Source of the DNA: Curvibacter sp. GWA2_64_110 | GTDB taxonomy: Bacteria > Pseudomonadota > Gammaproteobacteria > Burkholderiales > Burkholderiaceae_C | Assembly: GCA_001797315.1 (NCBI GenBank) | Contig: MGPC01000002.1 | Location: forward strand, 1 to 51,736 | DNA length: 51,736 bases | Reading direction: 5' to 3' | Shown: positions 44,212-51,476 of the stretch, piece after piece | Position numbering within the stretch: the stretch's first letter is position 1 | Layout: each line of letters starts with the position of its first letter | Position numbers and translations under genes: made by a program | The notes under the pieces: model-generated | Seen by the model: the letters and a program-made list of their open reading frames with translations, nothing else | What the model was told of the DNA's origin: nothing | Database searches by the model: none

Positions 44212-46644
44212 GTGATCGTCTATCAAGCGACCAAGTCGGAGTTTTTGCATCAGGTTCACAACACTGATATTGAGGAGCTCATTCAGGAAGCCTTTTCCCG
44301 AAAACTCGGTCGACATGTCGGGGCATCGGAGGTCAGATCCTGGCAATCATCACTGCAGTCCATGGCCAGAGTTCTCAATGACGACGAGATTCCGGCGGAT
44401 GCAGGCGTTGCGATTGAGTACAACATTCCCCAGACAGGCAAACGCGTCGATTTCATCCTGACGGGGCGCAGTGAAGATAAATCCCCCAACGTTATCATTG
44501 TTGAGCTGAAGCAATGGGAGCAAGCGCAGCTGACTGAAAAGGATGGAGTCGTTCTTACCTTTCTCGGAAAAGGGCTGCAGGAAGTTAGCCATCCTTCTTA
44601 CCAAGCATGGTCTTACGCGGCATTGTTGGAGGGTTTCAACGAAGCTGTCCACGAAGGTGGCGTCACACTTCAACCCTGTGCTTACTTGCACAACTACAAG
44701 CCCGATGGTGTGATCCGGCATGACTTGTATGCGCCCTACATCGAGCGTGCACCAGTCTTCCTGAAGGGGGATGTCGAGCGTCGAAAGCTCAGGGACTTCA
44801 TCAAGCGTCACGTCAAATACGGCGACGATGTTGATCTCCTTTACAAGATCGAGAACGGCCGTATCCGACCTTCCAAGATGCTGGCTGACAGTCTGGTGAA
44901 GATGCTGAAGGGGCAGCCAGAGTTTGTCCTGATTGATGATCAGAAGGTGGTCTATGAGACGGCGATGGCAATGGCGCATCGCGCTCAGAATGGCAAGAAG
45001 AAGGTTTTGATTGTGGAGGGCGGGCCAGGGACGGGTAAATCGGTTCTTGCAATCAATTTGCTCGCAGCCTTAACCAAAGGTGGGCAGGTCTGCCGTTATG
45101 TGTCGAAAAATGCTGCGCCGCGCTCGGTCTATCAGAGCAAACTGACGGGGCACTTCCGCGCCACGCATATCTCGAATCTCTTTTCTGGCTCCGGGGCCTT
45201 TGTTGAAGCGGATGCAAATGTCTTCGACACTTTGATCGTCGATGAGGCACATCGGCTGAATGAGAAGTCAGGGCTGTACGAGAACCTTGGCGAAAACCAA
45301 ATCAAGGAAATTCTCAACGCTGCCAAGTGTTCTGTTTTCTTCATCGATGAAGATCAGCGGGTAACACTGAAGGACATTGGTGGTACGGTGGCCATCACTG
45401 ACTGGGCGAAGTCCTGCGGAGCCGAAGTTGAAGTCATGGAGTTGGATTCCCAGTTCCGATGCAACGGTTCGGATGGTTATTTGGCCTGGTTGGATAACAC
45501 GCTGGCAGTGCGAGACACAGCGAATCCATTTCTGGAAAAGGGGGCGTTCGATTTCAGGGTGTTTGATTCGCCCACAGAGTTACACGCCGTCATTGCTGAA
45601 AAAAATAAAACCAATAACAAGGCGAGAGTCGTCGCTGGTTATTGCTGGGACTGGAACAGCAAGAAGAATCCAGATGCGTTCGATGTGGTGATTCCAGAGT
45701 ATGAATATCGCAAACGCTGGAATCTGACCAAGGACGGTAGTCTTTGGATCGTCGCGCCCGGATCAATCGAGGAGGTTGGGTGCATCCACACCTGTCAGGG
45801 GCTGGAGGTGGATTACATCGGTGTGATCGTTGGCGACGATCTGATTGTCCGCAATGGGGAGGTGCTGTGCCAACCTGGCAAACGTTCCACAGCCGACAGA
45901 TCCATCCGAGGGTGGAAGACGCTCGTAAAGTCACGGCCAGTCGATGGCAAACAGCAGCTCGATCTGATCATCAAGAACACCTACCGAACTTTGATGACAC
46001 GGGGCATGAAGGGCTGCTACATCTATTGCACCGACAAGGAAACGGCGGACTATTTCCGGTCGAGGATGAGCTCTCAAGAGGCTGTCGCTGCTACGACAGT
46101 GAGCGTTGTCGAGGCTGAAGAAACCAAGCGGAGTGACAGCAATGTGCTGCCTTTCACGCGCATGGATCGGAAACGTGTCAAGCCATTCAAGAATGCCGTG
46201 CCTCTGATTGATCTCAAGTTGGCCGCTGGTTTGTTCAGCGATGTTCAGTCGTTCGATATCAACGACGCGGAATGGATCGAATTGCCGGATATCTATCGTC
46301 CTCAGCCCGGAATGTTTGTGGCGCAGGTCGTCGGCGAATCCATGAATCGCCGGATATCTAACGGCAGTTGGTGTTTGTTCAGGGCCAATCCGCAGGGTAC
46401 CCGCGCAGGGAAGGTGGTTGTGGCTCAGCATCGATCAATTGAAGATCCAGAGTTAGGTGGCTCTTACACGGTGAAGGTTTACTCCAGCGAGAAAGAGCAA
46501 ACCATTGATGGCTCTTGGCGCCATGCACAAGTGGTGCTGTCGCCCGACAGTAGTGATTCAAGCTTTGTGCCTTTGGTTTTTGGGCCTGAGGCGGCTGAGT
46601 CAGTGAAGATCGTTGCAGAACTGATTGGGGAGCTCGACGTGTAG
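44212..46644 (+). CDS. PD-(D/E)XK nuclease - DUF2075 helicase - S24 peptidase fusion
   Basis: Protein of 810 residues with three parts. Residues about 1-200 contain KRVDFIL (Asp80) and IIVELKQW (Glu98, Lys100), the pattern of a PD-(D/E)XK nuclease. Residues about 240-620 are a DUF2075/SF1-like helicase domain: Walker A GGPGTGKS (270-277), Walker B DEAH (344-347), QFRCNGSDGY (414-423), CIHTCQGLEVDYIGVI (524-539) and TRGMKGCYIY (596-605). Residues about 660-810 look like a LexA/UmuD-type S24 peptidase: VVGESMNRRI with Ser710 and SYTVKVY with Lys755, correctly spaced for a Ser-Lys dyad. The start is a GTG. AT-richer than neighbours. Probably defence or DNA-damage related; no known system is recognised. 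Confidence 0.85.
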   Translation: MIVYQATKSEFLHQVHNTDIEELIQEAFSRKLGRHVGASEVRSWQSSLQSMARVLNDDEIPADAGVAIEYNIPQTGKRVDFILTGRSEDKSPNVIIVELKQWEQAQLTEKDGVVLTFLGKGLQEVSHPSYQAWSYAALLEGFNEAVHEGGVTLQPCAYLHNYKPDGVIRHDLYAPYIERAPVFLKGDVERRKLRDFIKRHVKYGDDVDLLYKIENGRIRPSKMLADSLVKMLKGQPEFVLIDDQKVVYETAMAMAHRAQNGKKKVLIVEGGPGTGKSVLAINLLAALTKGGQVCRYVSKNAAPRSVYQSKLTGHFRATHISNLFSGSGAFVEADANVFDTLIVDEAHRLNEKSGLYENLGENQIKEILNAAKCSVFFIDEDQRVTLKDIGGTVAITDWAKSCGAEVEVMELDSQFRCNGSDGYLAWLDNTLAVRDTANPFLEKGAFDFRVFDSPTELHAVIAEKNKTNNKARVVAGYCWDWNSKKNPDAFDVVIPEYEYRKRWNLTKDGSLWIVAPGSIEEVGCIHTCQGLEVDYIGVIVGDDLIVRNGEVLCQPGKRSTADRSIRGWKTLVKSRPVDGKQQLDLIIKNTYRTLMTRGMKGCYIYCTDKETADYFRSRMSSQEAVAATTVSVVEAEETKRSDSNVLPFTRMDRKRVKPFKNAVPLIDLKLAAGLFSDVQSFDINDAEWIELPDIYRPQPGMFVAQVVGESMNRRISNGSWCLFRANPQGTRAGKVVVAQHRSIEDPELGGSYTVKVYSSEKEQTIDGSWRHAQVVLSPDSSDSSFVPLVFGPEAAESVKIVAELIGELDV

Positions 46645-46700
46645 AGAACTTGCACGTTTGCTATCGAGGGCTGCCTGAAAAAAAGACGAGGGAGGAAGGT

Positions 46701-47555
46701 ATGGCTCGACGAAACAAAAAAGGGTTGGCGGATGATTTGCTCGATATCACGGTTCGTATGCCGTGGTGGGCAGGTATCGGATTAGCCAGCATGACCTATC
46801 TGGTGCTGCATGCAGTCGCGCAAAGACCAGTCCCGCCACTGCAACCCGGAAAAGCTTCTGACTTTATGTCTGTCGTGATTTTTCATGGGCTTGCCACAGG
46901 CGGTCAATATTTGCTGCCGTTTATCTTCTTGTTGGGAGCTGGGTTGTCGGCGCTTAAGCGCCGACAGGCAGTGGGCTTGCATGATGCAGCCGCCAATCGT
47001 GCCGATGGCGTAGCCAGCATGTCATGGCGAGAGTTCGAAACGCTGGTCGGGGAGTACTTCCGACGGCAGGGCTATGCCGTCATCGAAAACGGCGGTGGTG
47101 GGCCGGATGGTGGTGTTGACGTGTTGTTGCAAAAAGGCTCAGACCGATATCTCGTGCAATGCAAGCACTGGCGCGCGCTGCGTGTAGGCGTGCAGCCGGT
47201 GCGCGAGCTGTACGGCGTGATGGCGGCGAAGCGCGTGGCCGGCGGGTTTGTGGTGACCTCCGGTGAGTTCACTGAAGAGGCGCGCAGTTTTGCGCAAGGG
47301 CGTGAGGTACAACTCATCAACGGCAAGGCATTGCAGAGTGCCATCCGTGTGCAGGCGGCGTCAGCGCCGCGCGCCACCACTTCGCAGGTGCCGCAGCCCG
47401 TCTCGCCCGAGGCCGGTGCTGCCCTCAGTTGCCCGCTGTGCAATGCTCCGATGGTGCTGCGCCAGGCCCGCAGTGGCCCCACGGCGGGTAAGAAGTTCTG
47501 GGGGTGCAGCCAGTTTTCGCAAACGAAATGCCGTGGCACGCGGGAACTGGCGTAA
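46701..47555 (+). CDS. Membrane-anchored Mrr-like endonuclease with zinc ribbon
   Basis: Protein of 284 residues. Two hydrophobic segments (about 22-41 and 57-84) are followed by a cytoplasmic Mrr-type nuclease domain, MSWREFETLVGEYFRRQGY (107-125), then GGGPDGGVDVLL (Asp140) and YLVQCKHW (Gln153-x-Lys155), the intact D-QxK active site. The C-terminus carries a topoisomerase-type zinc ribbon, CPLC (244-247) with Cys269 and Cys277. Mrr-like domains cut modified or foreign DNA. I chose the ATG at 46701 with GGGAGGAAGG before it. It lies 56 bp behind the DUF2075 fusion on the same strand. The nuclease fold is sure; the biological role is inferred. Confidence 0.88.
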   Translation: MARRNKKGLADDLLDITVRMPWWAGIGLASMTYLVLHAVAQRPVPPLQPGKASDFMSVVIFHGLATGGQYLLPFIFLLGAGLSALKRRQAVGLHDAAANRADGVASMSWREFETLVGEYFRRQGYAVIENGGGGPDGGVDVLLQKGSDRYLVQCKHWRALRVGVQPVRELYGVMAAKRVAGGFVVTSGEFTEEARSFAQGREVQLINGKALQSAIRVQAASAPRATTSQVPQPVSPEAGAALSCPLCNAPMVLRQARSGPTAGKKFWGCSQFSQTKCRGTRELA

Positions 47556-47580
47556 CGCCTTTCAGCCTTGAACCAGATAG

Positions 47581-47607
47581 CTTGAAGTCGCAATTTGCGA
47601 CTTCAAG
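47581..47607. promoter_or_regulatory. 27-bp perfect palindrome
   Basis: CTTGAAGTCGCAA (47581-47593) and TTGCGACTTCAAG (47595-47607) around a single T. It lies 25 bp behind the Mrr-like gene and 92 bp before the antitoxin gene. With a 1-nt centre and no T-run it is not a normal terminator; a protein-binding site or cruciform is more likely. Confidence 0.6.
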
Positions 47608-47666
47608 TTGGTGGGGCATCAAAACGGTCCTTGAATGCTGAGTTGTGAGCGTCAAGGTATTCGAGT

Positions 47667-47687
47667 AAAGTAAGGATTCCTTACTTT
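47667..47687 (+). promoter_or_regulatory. 21-bp palindromic operator of the toxin-antitoxin pair
   Basis: AAAGTAAGGA (47667-47676) and TCCTTACTTT (47678-47687) around one T, perfect, ending 12 bp before the antitoxin ATG. This is the expected place and shape for autorepression by an AbrB/MazE-type antitoxin. No Shine-Dalgarno site lies between it and the ATG. Confidence 0.75.
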
Positions 47688-47699
47688 TCTTCATCTGCC

Positions 47700-48044
47700 A
47701 TGCTCGCCAAAATCACCTCCAAAAACCAGCTCACGCTGCCCAAGAGCGTGACGCAAGCCGTGGGTGCCACGGAGTACTTCGACGTGGAAGCCCGTGCCGG
47801 GCAGATCATCCTGACGCCGGTGCGCATCCAGCGCGGCGATGCGGTGCGCGCCAAGCTGGCCGAGCTGGACTTGACGCCGGCCGATGTGGCCGATGCCGTG
47901 GCCTGGGCCCGTTCCGCTGCCGCAGCGCCACGGCTGGCGGCTGAGCCTGCGCCGGCCTATGGCGCGACAGCCGGCAAGGCCAAGCCGGCGGCGCGCAAGA
48001 AAGCGCCTGCCAGGAAACCCGCTGCCAAGAAGCCCAAGGCATGA
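47700..48044 (+). CDS. AbrB/MazE-type antitoxin
   Basis: Protein of 114 residues. The first 45 (MLAKITSKNQLTLPKSVTQAVG, then YFDVEARAGQIILTPV) form an AbrB/SpoVT swapped-hairpin DNA-binding domain. The C-terminal tail is rich in Lys, Ala and Pro (about 85-114), probably disordered and able to bind nucleic acid or the toxin. The stop codon overlaps the PIN gene start (ATGA), so the two are translated together. A 21-bp palindrome directly upstream is the probable autoregulatory site. It neutralises the PIN toxin by analogy with other AbrB-PIN (VapBC-like) pairs. Confidence 0.88.
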   Translation: MLAKITSKNQLTLPKSVTQAVGATEYFDVEARAGQIILTPVRIQRGDAVRAKLAELDLTPADVADAVAWARSAAAAPRLAAEPAPAYGATAGKAKPAARKKAPARKPAAKKPKA

Positions 48045-48475
48045 GCACCGCCATGCGCGTGGTGCTCGACACCAATGTGGTGTTGTCGGCATTGGTGTTT
48101 GGCGGTGGCGCTGCGGCTCGTGTGCGCCAGGGCTGGCAGCAGGGCGCCTGTGTGCCCTTGATCAGCACCGCCACCGCGCAGGAGCTGGTGCGGGTGTTGG
48201 CCTACCCCAAGTTCCGTCTCTCCGCACCGGAGCAGGAGGAACTGCTGGCGGACTACCTGCCCCATGCCAAGGCGGTGCGCATTCCCCAGCCGCCACCAGC
48301 CGTGCCCAAGTGCCGCGATGCGTTCGATGTGCCGTTCCTGCACTTGGCCGTGGCCGGCAAGGCGCGGGTGCTGATGTCGGGCGACAAGGATTTGCTGGCC
48401 CTGGCCGGGCGGTTCGCTTGCCCCATCGTCACGCTGGAGGCTTTTGTGCGGGACTATCTGCCCGCGCCGGGCTGA
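48041..48475 (+). CDS. PIN-domain toxin (ribonuclease)
   Basis: PIN-family protein of 144 residues of the 'putative toxin component, PIN family' group (COG1569). The acidic metal site is seen in VVLDTNVVLSALVFGG (Asp10), CRDAFDVPFLHLA (about 104-116) and MSGDKDLLAL (about 122-131). Such toxins cut tRNA, rRNA or mRNA and arrest growth when the antitoxin is lost. It overlaps the antitoxin gene by 4 bp. A bidirectional terminator formed by repeat copy 9 follows. Confidence 0.9.
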   Translation: MSTAMRVVLDTNVVLSALVFGGGAAARVRQGWQQGACVPLISTATAQELVRVLAYPKFRLSAPEQEELLADYLPHAKAVRIPQPPPAVPKCRDAFDVPFLHLAVAGKARVLMSGDKDLLALAGRFACPIVTLEAFVRDYLPAPG

Positions 48476-48476
48476 T

Positions 48477-48537
48477 GTTTGCTACTGTTTTAATAGCTAA
48501 TGGCGCTTAACCCGTGGGGGCTAAGCGCCATTTTCAT
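48477..48537 (+). repeat. Dispersed palindromic repeat, copy 9
   Basis: TTTGCTACTGTTTTAATAGC, then TAATGGCGCTTA, then TAAGCGCCATT. This is the best formed copy, lying between two converging genes. Confidence 0.85.
48499..48537. terminator. Bidirectional terminator formed by repeat copy 9
   Basis: Perfect 11-bp stem AATGGCGCTTA (48499-48509) / TAAGCGCCATT (48522-48532). T-rich tail (TTTTCATTT) on the plus strand; the minus strand has only a weak T-rich stretch. It separates the PIN toxin gene from the converging reductase gene. Confidence 0.75.
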
Positions 48538-48550
48538 TTGAGAAACCAGC

Positions 48551-49786
48551 TTACTTCGCCAGCAAGCTGTTCAAATCAAACCCCGCATCGCCCGCCTGCT
48601 GCGGCGTGGGGGACATGCCGGCGTCCAGCAGCTTGCGCGCTTGCAAGTGGTCTTTGCTGGCGTTGATGCTGTCGGCGGCCAGGAGCTGGTCGCCTTTGTA
48701 GTGGTAGACGGTGAAGCTGCCGCTGGCGATGTCGCCCCGCACGGCCCAGTGGTCGGCGCCCATCGACAGGCCGGCCATCTGCAGCTTCTTGTCGTACTGG
48801 TCGCTCCAGAACCAGGGCGTGGCGGTGAAGGGGCGCTCCTGCCCCAGCAACGCGGCGGCGGCGCTCTTGCCTTGTTCGGTGGCGTTCTGCACCGACTCCA
48901 GGCGCAGCAGGTTGCCGTTAGCCAGGCGGCGCGCGGTGCAGTCGCCGGCGGCCACGATGCTCGGGTCGCTGGTGCGGCCGCAGGCGTCGACCACGATGCC
49001 GCGCTCGCAGGCCAGGCCGGCGGCGCGCGCCAGTTCGTCATTGGCGTTGACGCCGATGCCCACCACCACCAGGCCGGCGGGGTAGAGCGTGCCGTCCGCC
49101 ATACGCACGCCGGTGGCTTGGCCTTCATGGTCGGTGATGATCTCGGCAATCTGCGCGCCCAACACCAGTTGCACGCCATGGCTGCGGTGCAGCTCGGCGT
49201 ACCAGTCCGACAGCATGGGCGCCAGCACGCGGCCCAGCAGGCGCGGCGCGGCTTCCAGCACGGTCACCGTCAGGCCCTTCTTGCGCGCGGTGGCGGCCAC
49301 TTCGAGGCCGATGAAACCGCCGCCGATCACCACCAGCGGCAGTTGCCGCTCGATGCAGACGGCCATGCGCTCGGCGATGGCGCTGGCGTCGTCGCGCGAG
49401 CGCAAGGCCAGCACGCCGTGCGCGTTGCCACCGGGCAGCGGCAGCGTGCGCGGCGTGGAGCCGGTGGCCAGCACCAGGCCGCTGTAGGGCAGGGTGCTGC
49501 CATCCGCCAGCGTCACGCTTTTGGCGGCGCGGTCGATGGACGTCACCTTGCAATCGGTGCGCAGTTCGATGTTCTTGCGCGCCAGCATCTCGGGCGCGCG
49601 CATCACGAGTTGTACCGCTTCCATCTCGCCAGCCAGCCAGGCTTTGGACAGCGGCGGGCGGTGGTAGGGGCCGTGGGGTTCGTCACCGAGCAGGGTGATG
49701 GGGCCTTCGAAGCCGCCAGCGCGCAGGGCTTCGGCCGTTTGCACGCCGGCTTGCCCGGCACCAATGATCAGGATGGGATGCGTCAT
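48551..49786 (-). CDS. FAD-dependent ferredoxin reductase of the P450 system
   Basis: Flavoprotein of 411 residues, putidaredoxin-reductase type. The FAD motif is GAGQAGVQTAEALRAGG (8-24), the NAD motif VVIGGGFIGLEVAATARKKG (about 150-169), ATGSTPR lies near 109-115, and VVAAGDCTAR near 275-284. A C-terminal reductase domain contains PWFWSDQYDKKLQMAGL (about 324-340). It passes electrons from NADH to the ferredoxin encoded 10 bp upstream. Third gene of a P450-ferredoxin-reductase operon; cytoplasmic. Confidence 0.93.
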   Translation of the reverse strand: MTHPILIIGAGQAGVQTAEALRAGGFEGPITLLGDEPHGPYHRPPLSKAWLAGEMEAVQLVMRAPEMLARKNIELRTDCKVTSIDRAAKSVTLADGSTLPYSGLVLATGSTPRTLPLPGGNAHGVLALRSRDDASAIAERMAVCIERQLPLVVIGGGFIGLEVAATARKKGLTVTVLEAAPRLLGRVLAPMLSDWYAELHRSHGVQLVLGAQIAEIITDHEGQATGVRMADGTLYPAGLVVVGIGVNANDELARAAGLACERGIVVDACGRTSDPSIVAAGDCTARRLANGNLLRLESVQNATEQGKSAAAALLGQERPFTATPWFWSDQYDKKLQMAGLSMGADHWAVRGDIASGSFTVYHYKGDQLLAADSINASKDHLQARKLLDAGMSPTPQQAGDAGFDLNSLLAK

Positions 49787-49796
49787 GCCGACGATC

Positions 49797-50120
49797 TTAT
49801 TCCTGCACGGCGGGCAAACTGATGATCAACCCTTCGAGTTTGGGGGATGCCTTGATCTGGCAGGCCAGGCGGCTGTTGGGGCGGCGCTCGGCGGCCACGT
49901 TGTCCAGCATGGCGAGTTCGTTCTCGCTGGCGGGCTCGATGTCGCCCAGGCGCGATTCGTCCACATAACAGTGGCAGGTGGCACAGGCGCAGGAGCCGCC
50001 GCACTCGCCCAGGATGCCGTCAATGCCGTTGGTGGTGGCGCCTTGCATCAGGCTCCAGCCGTCGGGCAGGTTGATGGTGGTGGACTGGCCGGAGGCCTCG
50101 ACGTAGGTGATGTTGGCCAT
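49797..50120 (-). CDS. 2Fe-2S ferredoxin, putidaredoxin type
   Basis: Ferredoxin of 107 residues. Cluster ligands Cys40, Cys46 and Cys49 (GECGGSCACATC) and Cys87 (RLACQIK) follow the C-x5-C-x2-C...C pattern of adrenodoxin/putidaredoxin-type proteins. It carries single electrons from the reductase to the P450. It lies between the P450 and reductase genes; a hairpin with a short T-run precedes it and may tune its level. Confidence 0.95.
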   Translation of the reverse strand: MANITYVEASGQSTTINLPDGWSLMQGATTNGIDGILGECGGSCACATCHCYVDESRLGDIEPASENELAMLDNVAAERRPNSRLACQIKASPKLEGLIISLPAVQE

Positions 50121-50134
50121 GAAGATGTCTCCTG

Positions 50135-50165
50135 AAAAATAGGTCCGCCTGCAAGAAGCAGGCGG
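50135..50165 (-). terminator. Possible attenuator between P450 and ferredoxin genes
   Basis: Perfect 8-bp stem CCGCCTGC (50145-50152) / GCAGGCGG (50158-50165) with an AAGAA loop. In the minus-strand RNA it is followed within 4 nt by TATTTTT, a partial intrinsic terminator inside the operon. Confidence 0.6.
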
Positions 50166-50188
50166 TGGGGTGGAACAAGCTTACGCGA

Positions 50189-51364
50189 TTACTGAACGGC
50201 GAGGTCCAGGCGCAGCGGGCTGCGGAAGGTGGACGAAGGCATCCAGGGCAACTGGTCGGCCAGGCGCTTGTAGTCGGGCACCACTTTGTGGAACTCTTCG
50301 AACGCAATCTTCACCGCCAGGCGCGCAATCGCCGTGCCCAGGCAGGCATGCAGGCCGCCGCCAAAACCCAGGTGGCCGCGCGGCTTGCGCGTGATGTCGT
50401 AGGCATCGGGGTTGGGGTACTGGCGCTCGTCGCGGTTGCCCGAGCCGTAGGCCAGGCAGACGAAGTCGCCTTCCTTCATGGTCTGGCCGTGCAGTGTCAC
50501 GTCCTTCATCAAACGGCGGCGAAAGCGCTGGGCCGAGGTGTTGAAGCGCAGGCTTTCTTCAATCGCGTCCGGCAGCAACTCAGGGTTGGCCACCACCGCT
50601 TTGCGGGCCTCGTCAAAGGTGGCGAGGTTGTAGCCGAACATCATCATGAAGCCGCCGAGCGACTCGACACCGGCCATGATGAGCGTGGTGGTGGTGAGCA
50701 GCACCTCGCGCTCGTCCAGGCGGTCACCCTCGATCTCGGCCAGGCTGAAGTGGCTGATGAGGTCGTTGCGCGGCTCGGCACGGCGCATGGCGATGACCTT
50801 GCCGGCGTAGTCCTGCATCCAGTTGTAGGCGGCAATGTGCTCCGGGCCCTTGGTGCGGGTGCGGGCGTCGCTCTGCACCATCAGCACGGCGTTTTCGCGC
50901 ACTTCGTTCTCATCGACGATGGCTTCCTCGCCCATGGGCAGGCCGAGCGCGGCCATCAGCACCTTGACGGTGAACTGCGACGACACGTCCTTGAAGTCGA
51001 AGGTCTTGACGCCCTTGAGCTGGCCGAACACCTGCTGCGCCACGGCGCGGATCGGCTCTTCCAGTGCCAGCAGGTTGCGTTTCATGAAGGCGTGCTGGAT
51101 CAGGCCGCGCAGGCGGTCGTGCTTCGGTGGGTCGGAGCTGCCCAGGGTGGCGCCGGCGCGGCCGGGCAGTTCGGTCATCAGGTTGCCGCTGGCGGACGAA
51201 TAGGTCTGCCAGTCCTGGCCGGCCGACACGATGTCGGCATAACGCGAGAGGATCCACATCTGGGCCTCGGGGCTCCAGAAGCAGGGGTACTCGTCGCGCA
51301 GCGTCTTGTAGTACGGGAACGGGTCCGCGTCGATGGCGGGGGAATAGGGATCGAAAGAAAACAT
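50189..51364 (-). CDS. Cytochrome P450 (class I, three-component)
   Basis: Soluble bacterial P450 of 391 residues. The haem loop FGGGLHACLG (334-343) has the axial Cys341, ExxR is Glu270-Arg273 (EESLRF), and the I-helix is LIMAGVESLGG (228-238). The I-helix reads A-G-V-E-S, with Ser235 where most P450s have Thr of the acid-alcohol pair. It forms an operon with its own ferredoxin and reductase. Given the aromatic-acid genes around and a PobR-like regulator upstream, O-demethylation of a methoxybenzoate or similar lignin-derived compound is plausible. Terpenoid hydroxylation is the main alternative. The subfamily could not be assigned. Confidence 0.93.
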   Translation of the reverse strand: MFSFDPYSPAIDADPFPYYKTLRDEYPCFWSPEAQMWILSRYADIVSAGQDWQTYSSASGNLMTELPGRAGATLGSSDPPKHDRLRGLIQHAFMKRNLLALEEPIRAVAQQVFGQLKGVKTFDFKDVSSQFTVKVLMAALGLPMGEEAIVDENEVRENAVLMVQSDARTRTKGPEHIAAYNWMQDYAGKVIAMRRAEPRNDLISHFSLAEIEGDRLDEREVLLTTTTLIMAGVESLGGFMMMFGYNLATFDEARKAVVANPELLPDAIEESLRFNTSAQRFRRRLMKDVTLHGQTMKEGDFVCLAYGSGNRDERQYPNPDAYDITRKPRGHLGFGGGLHACLGTAIARLAVKIAFEEFHKVVPDYKRLADQLPWMPSSTFRSPLRLDLAVQ

Positions 51365-51476
51365 TGGTTTGTCTCCGGTGGTGGATGCCGTGGCCGAACT
51401 TTAGGCGCGGGCCGGCCAAAAGACACTGCACAAAGTGGGGGTAAAACTTGTACTTTTCGATCAAAATGGCGGGGTC
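51365..51476. promoter_or_regulatory. Divergent promoter region of P450 operon and AraC-type gene
   Basis: A 112-bp gap between two genes pointing apart. It includes an AT-richer part (TAAAACTTGTACTTTTCGAT) near 51442-51461. No clear operator could be defined. Confidence 0.4.

Noticed and set aside
43652-48537. Repeat copies 8 and 9 as attachment sites of an integrated element
   Set aside because: They belong to a repeat family scattered over the whole window, and no integrase gene is visible.
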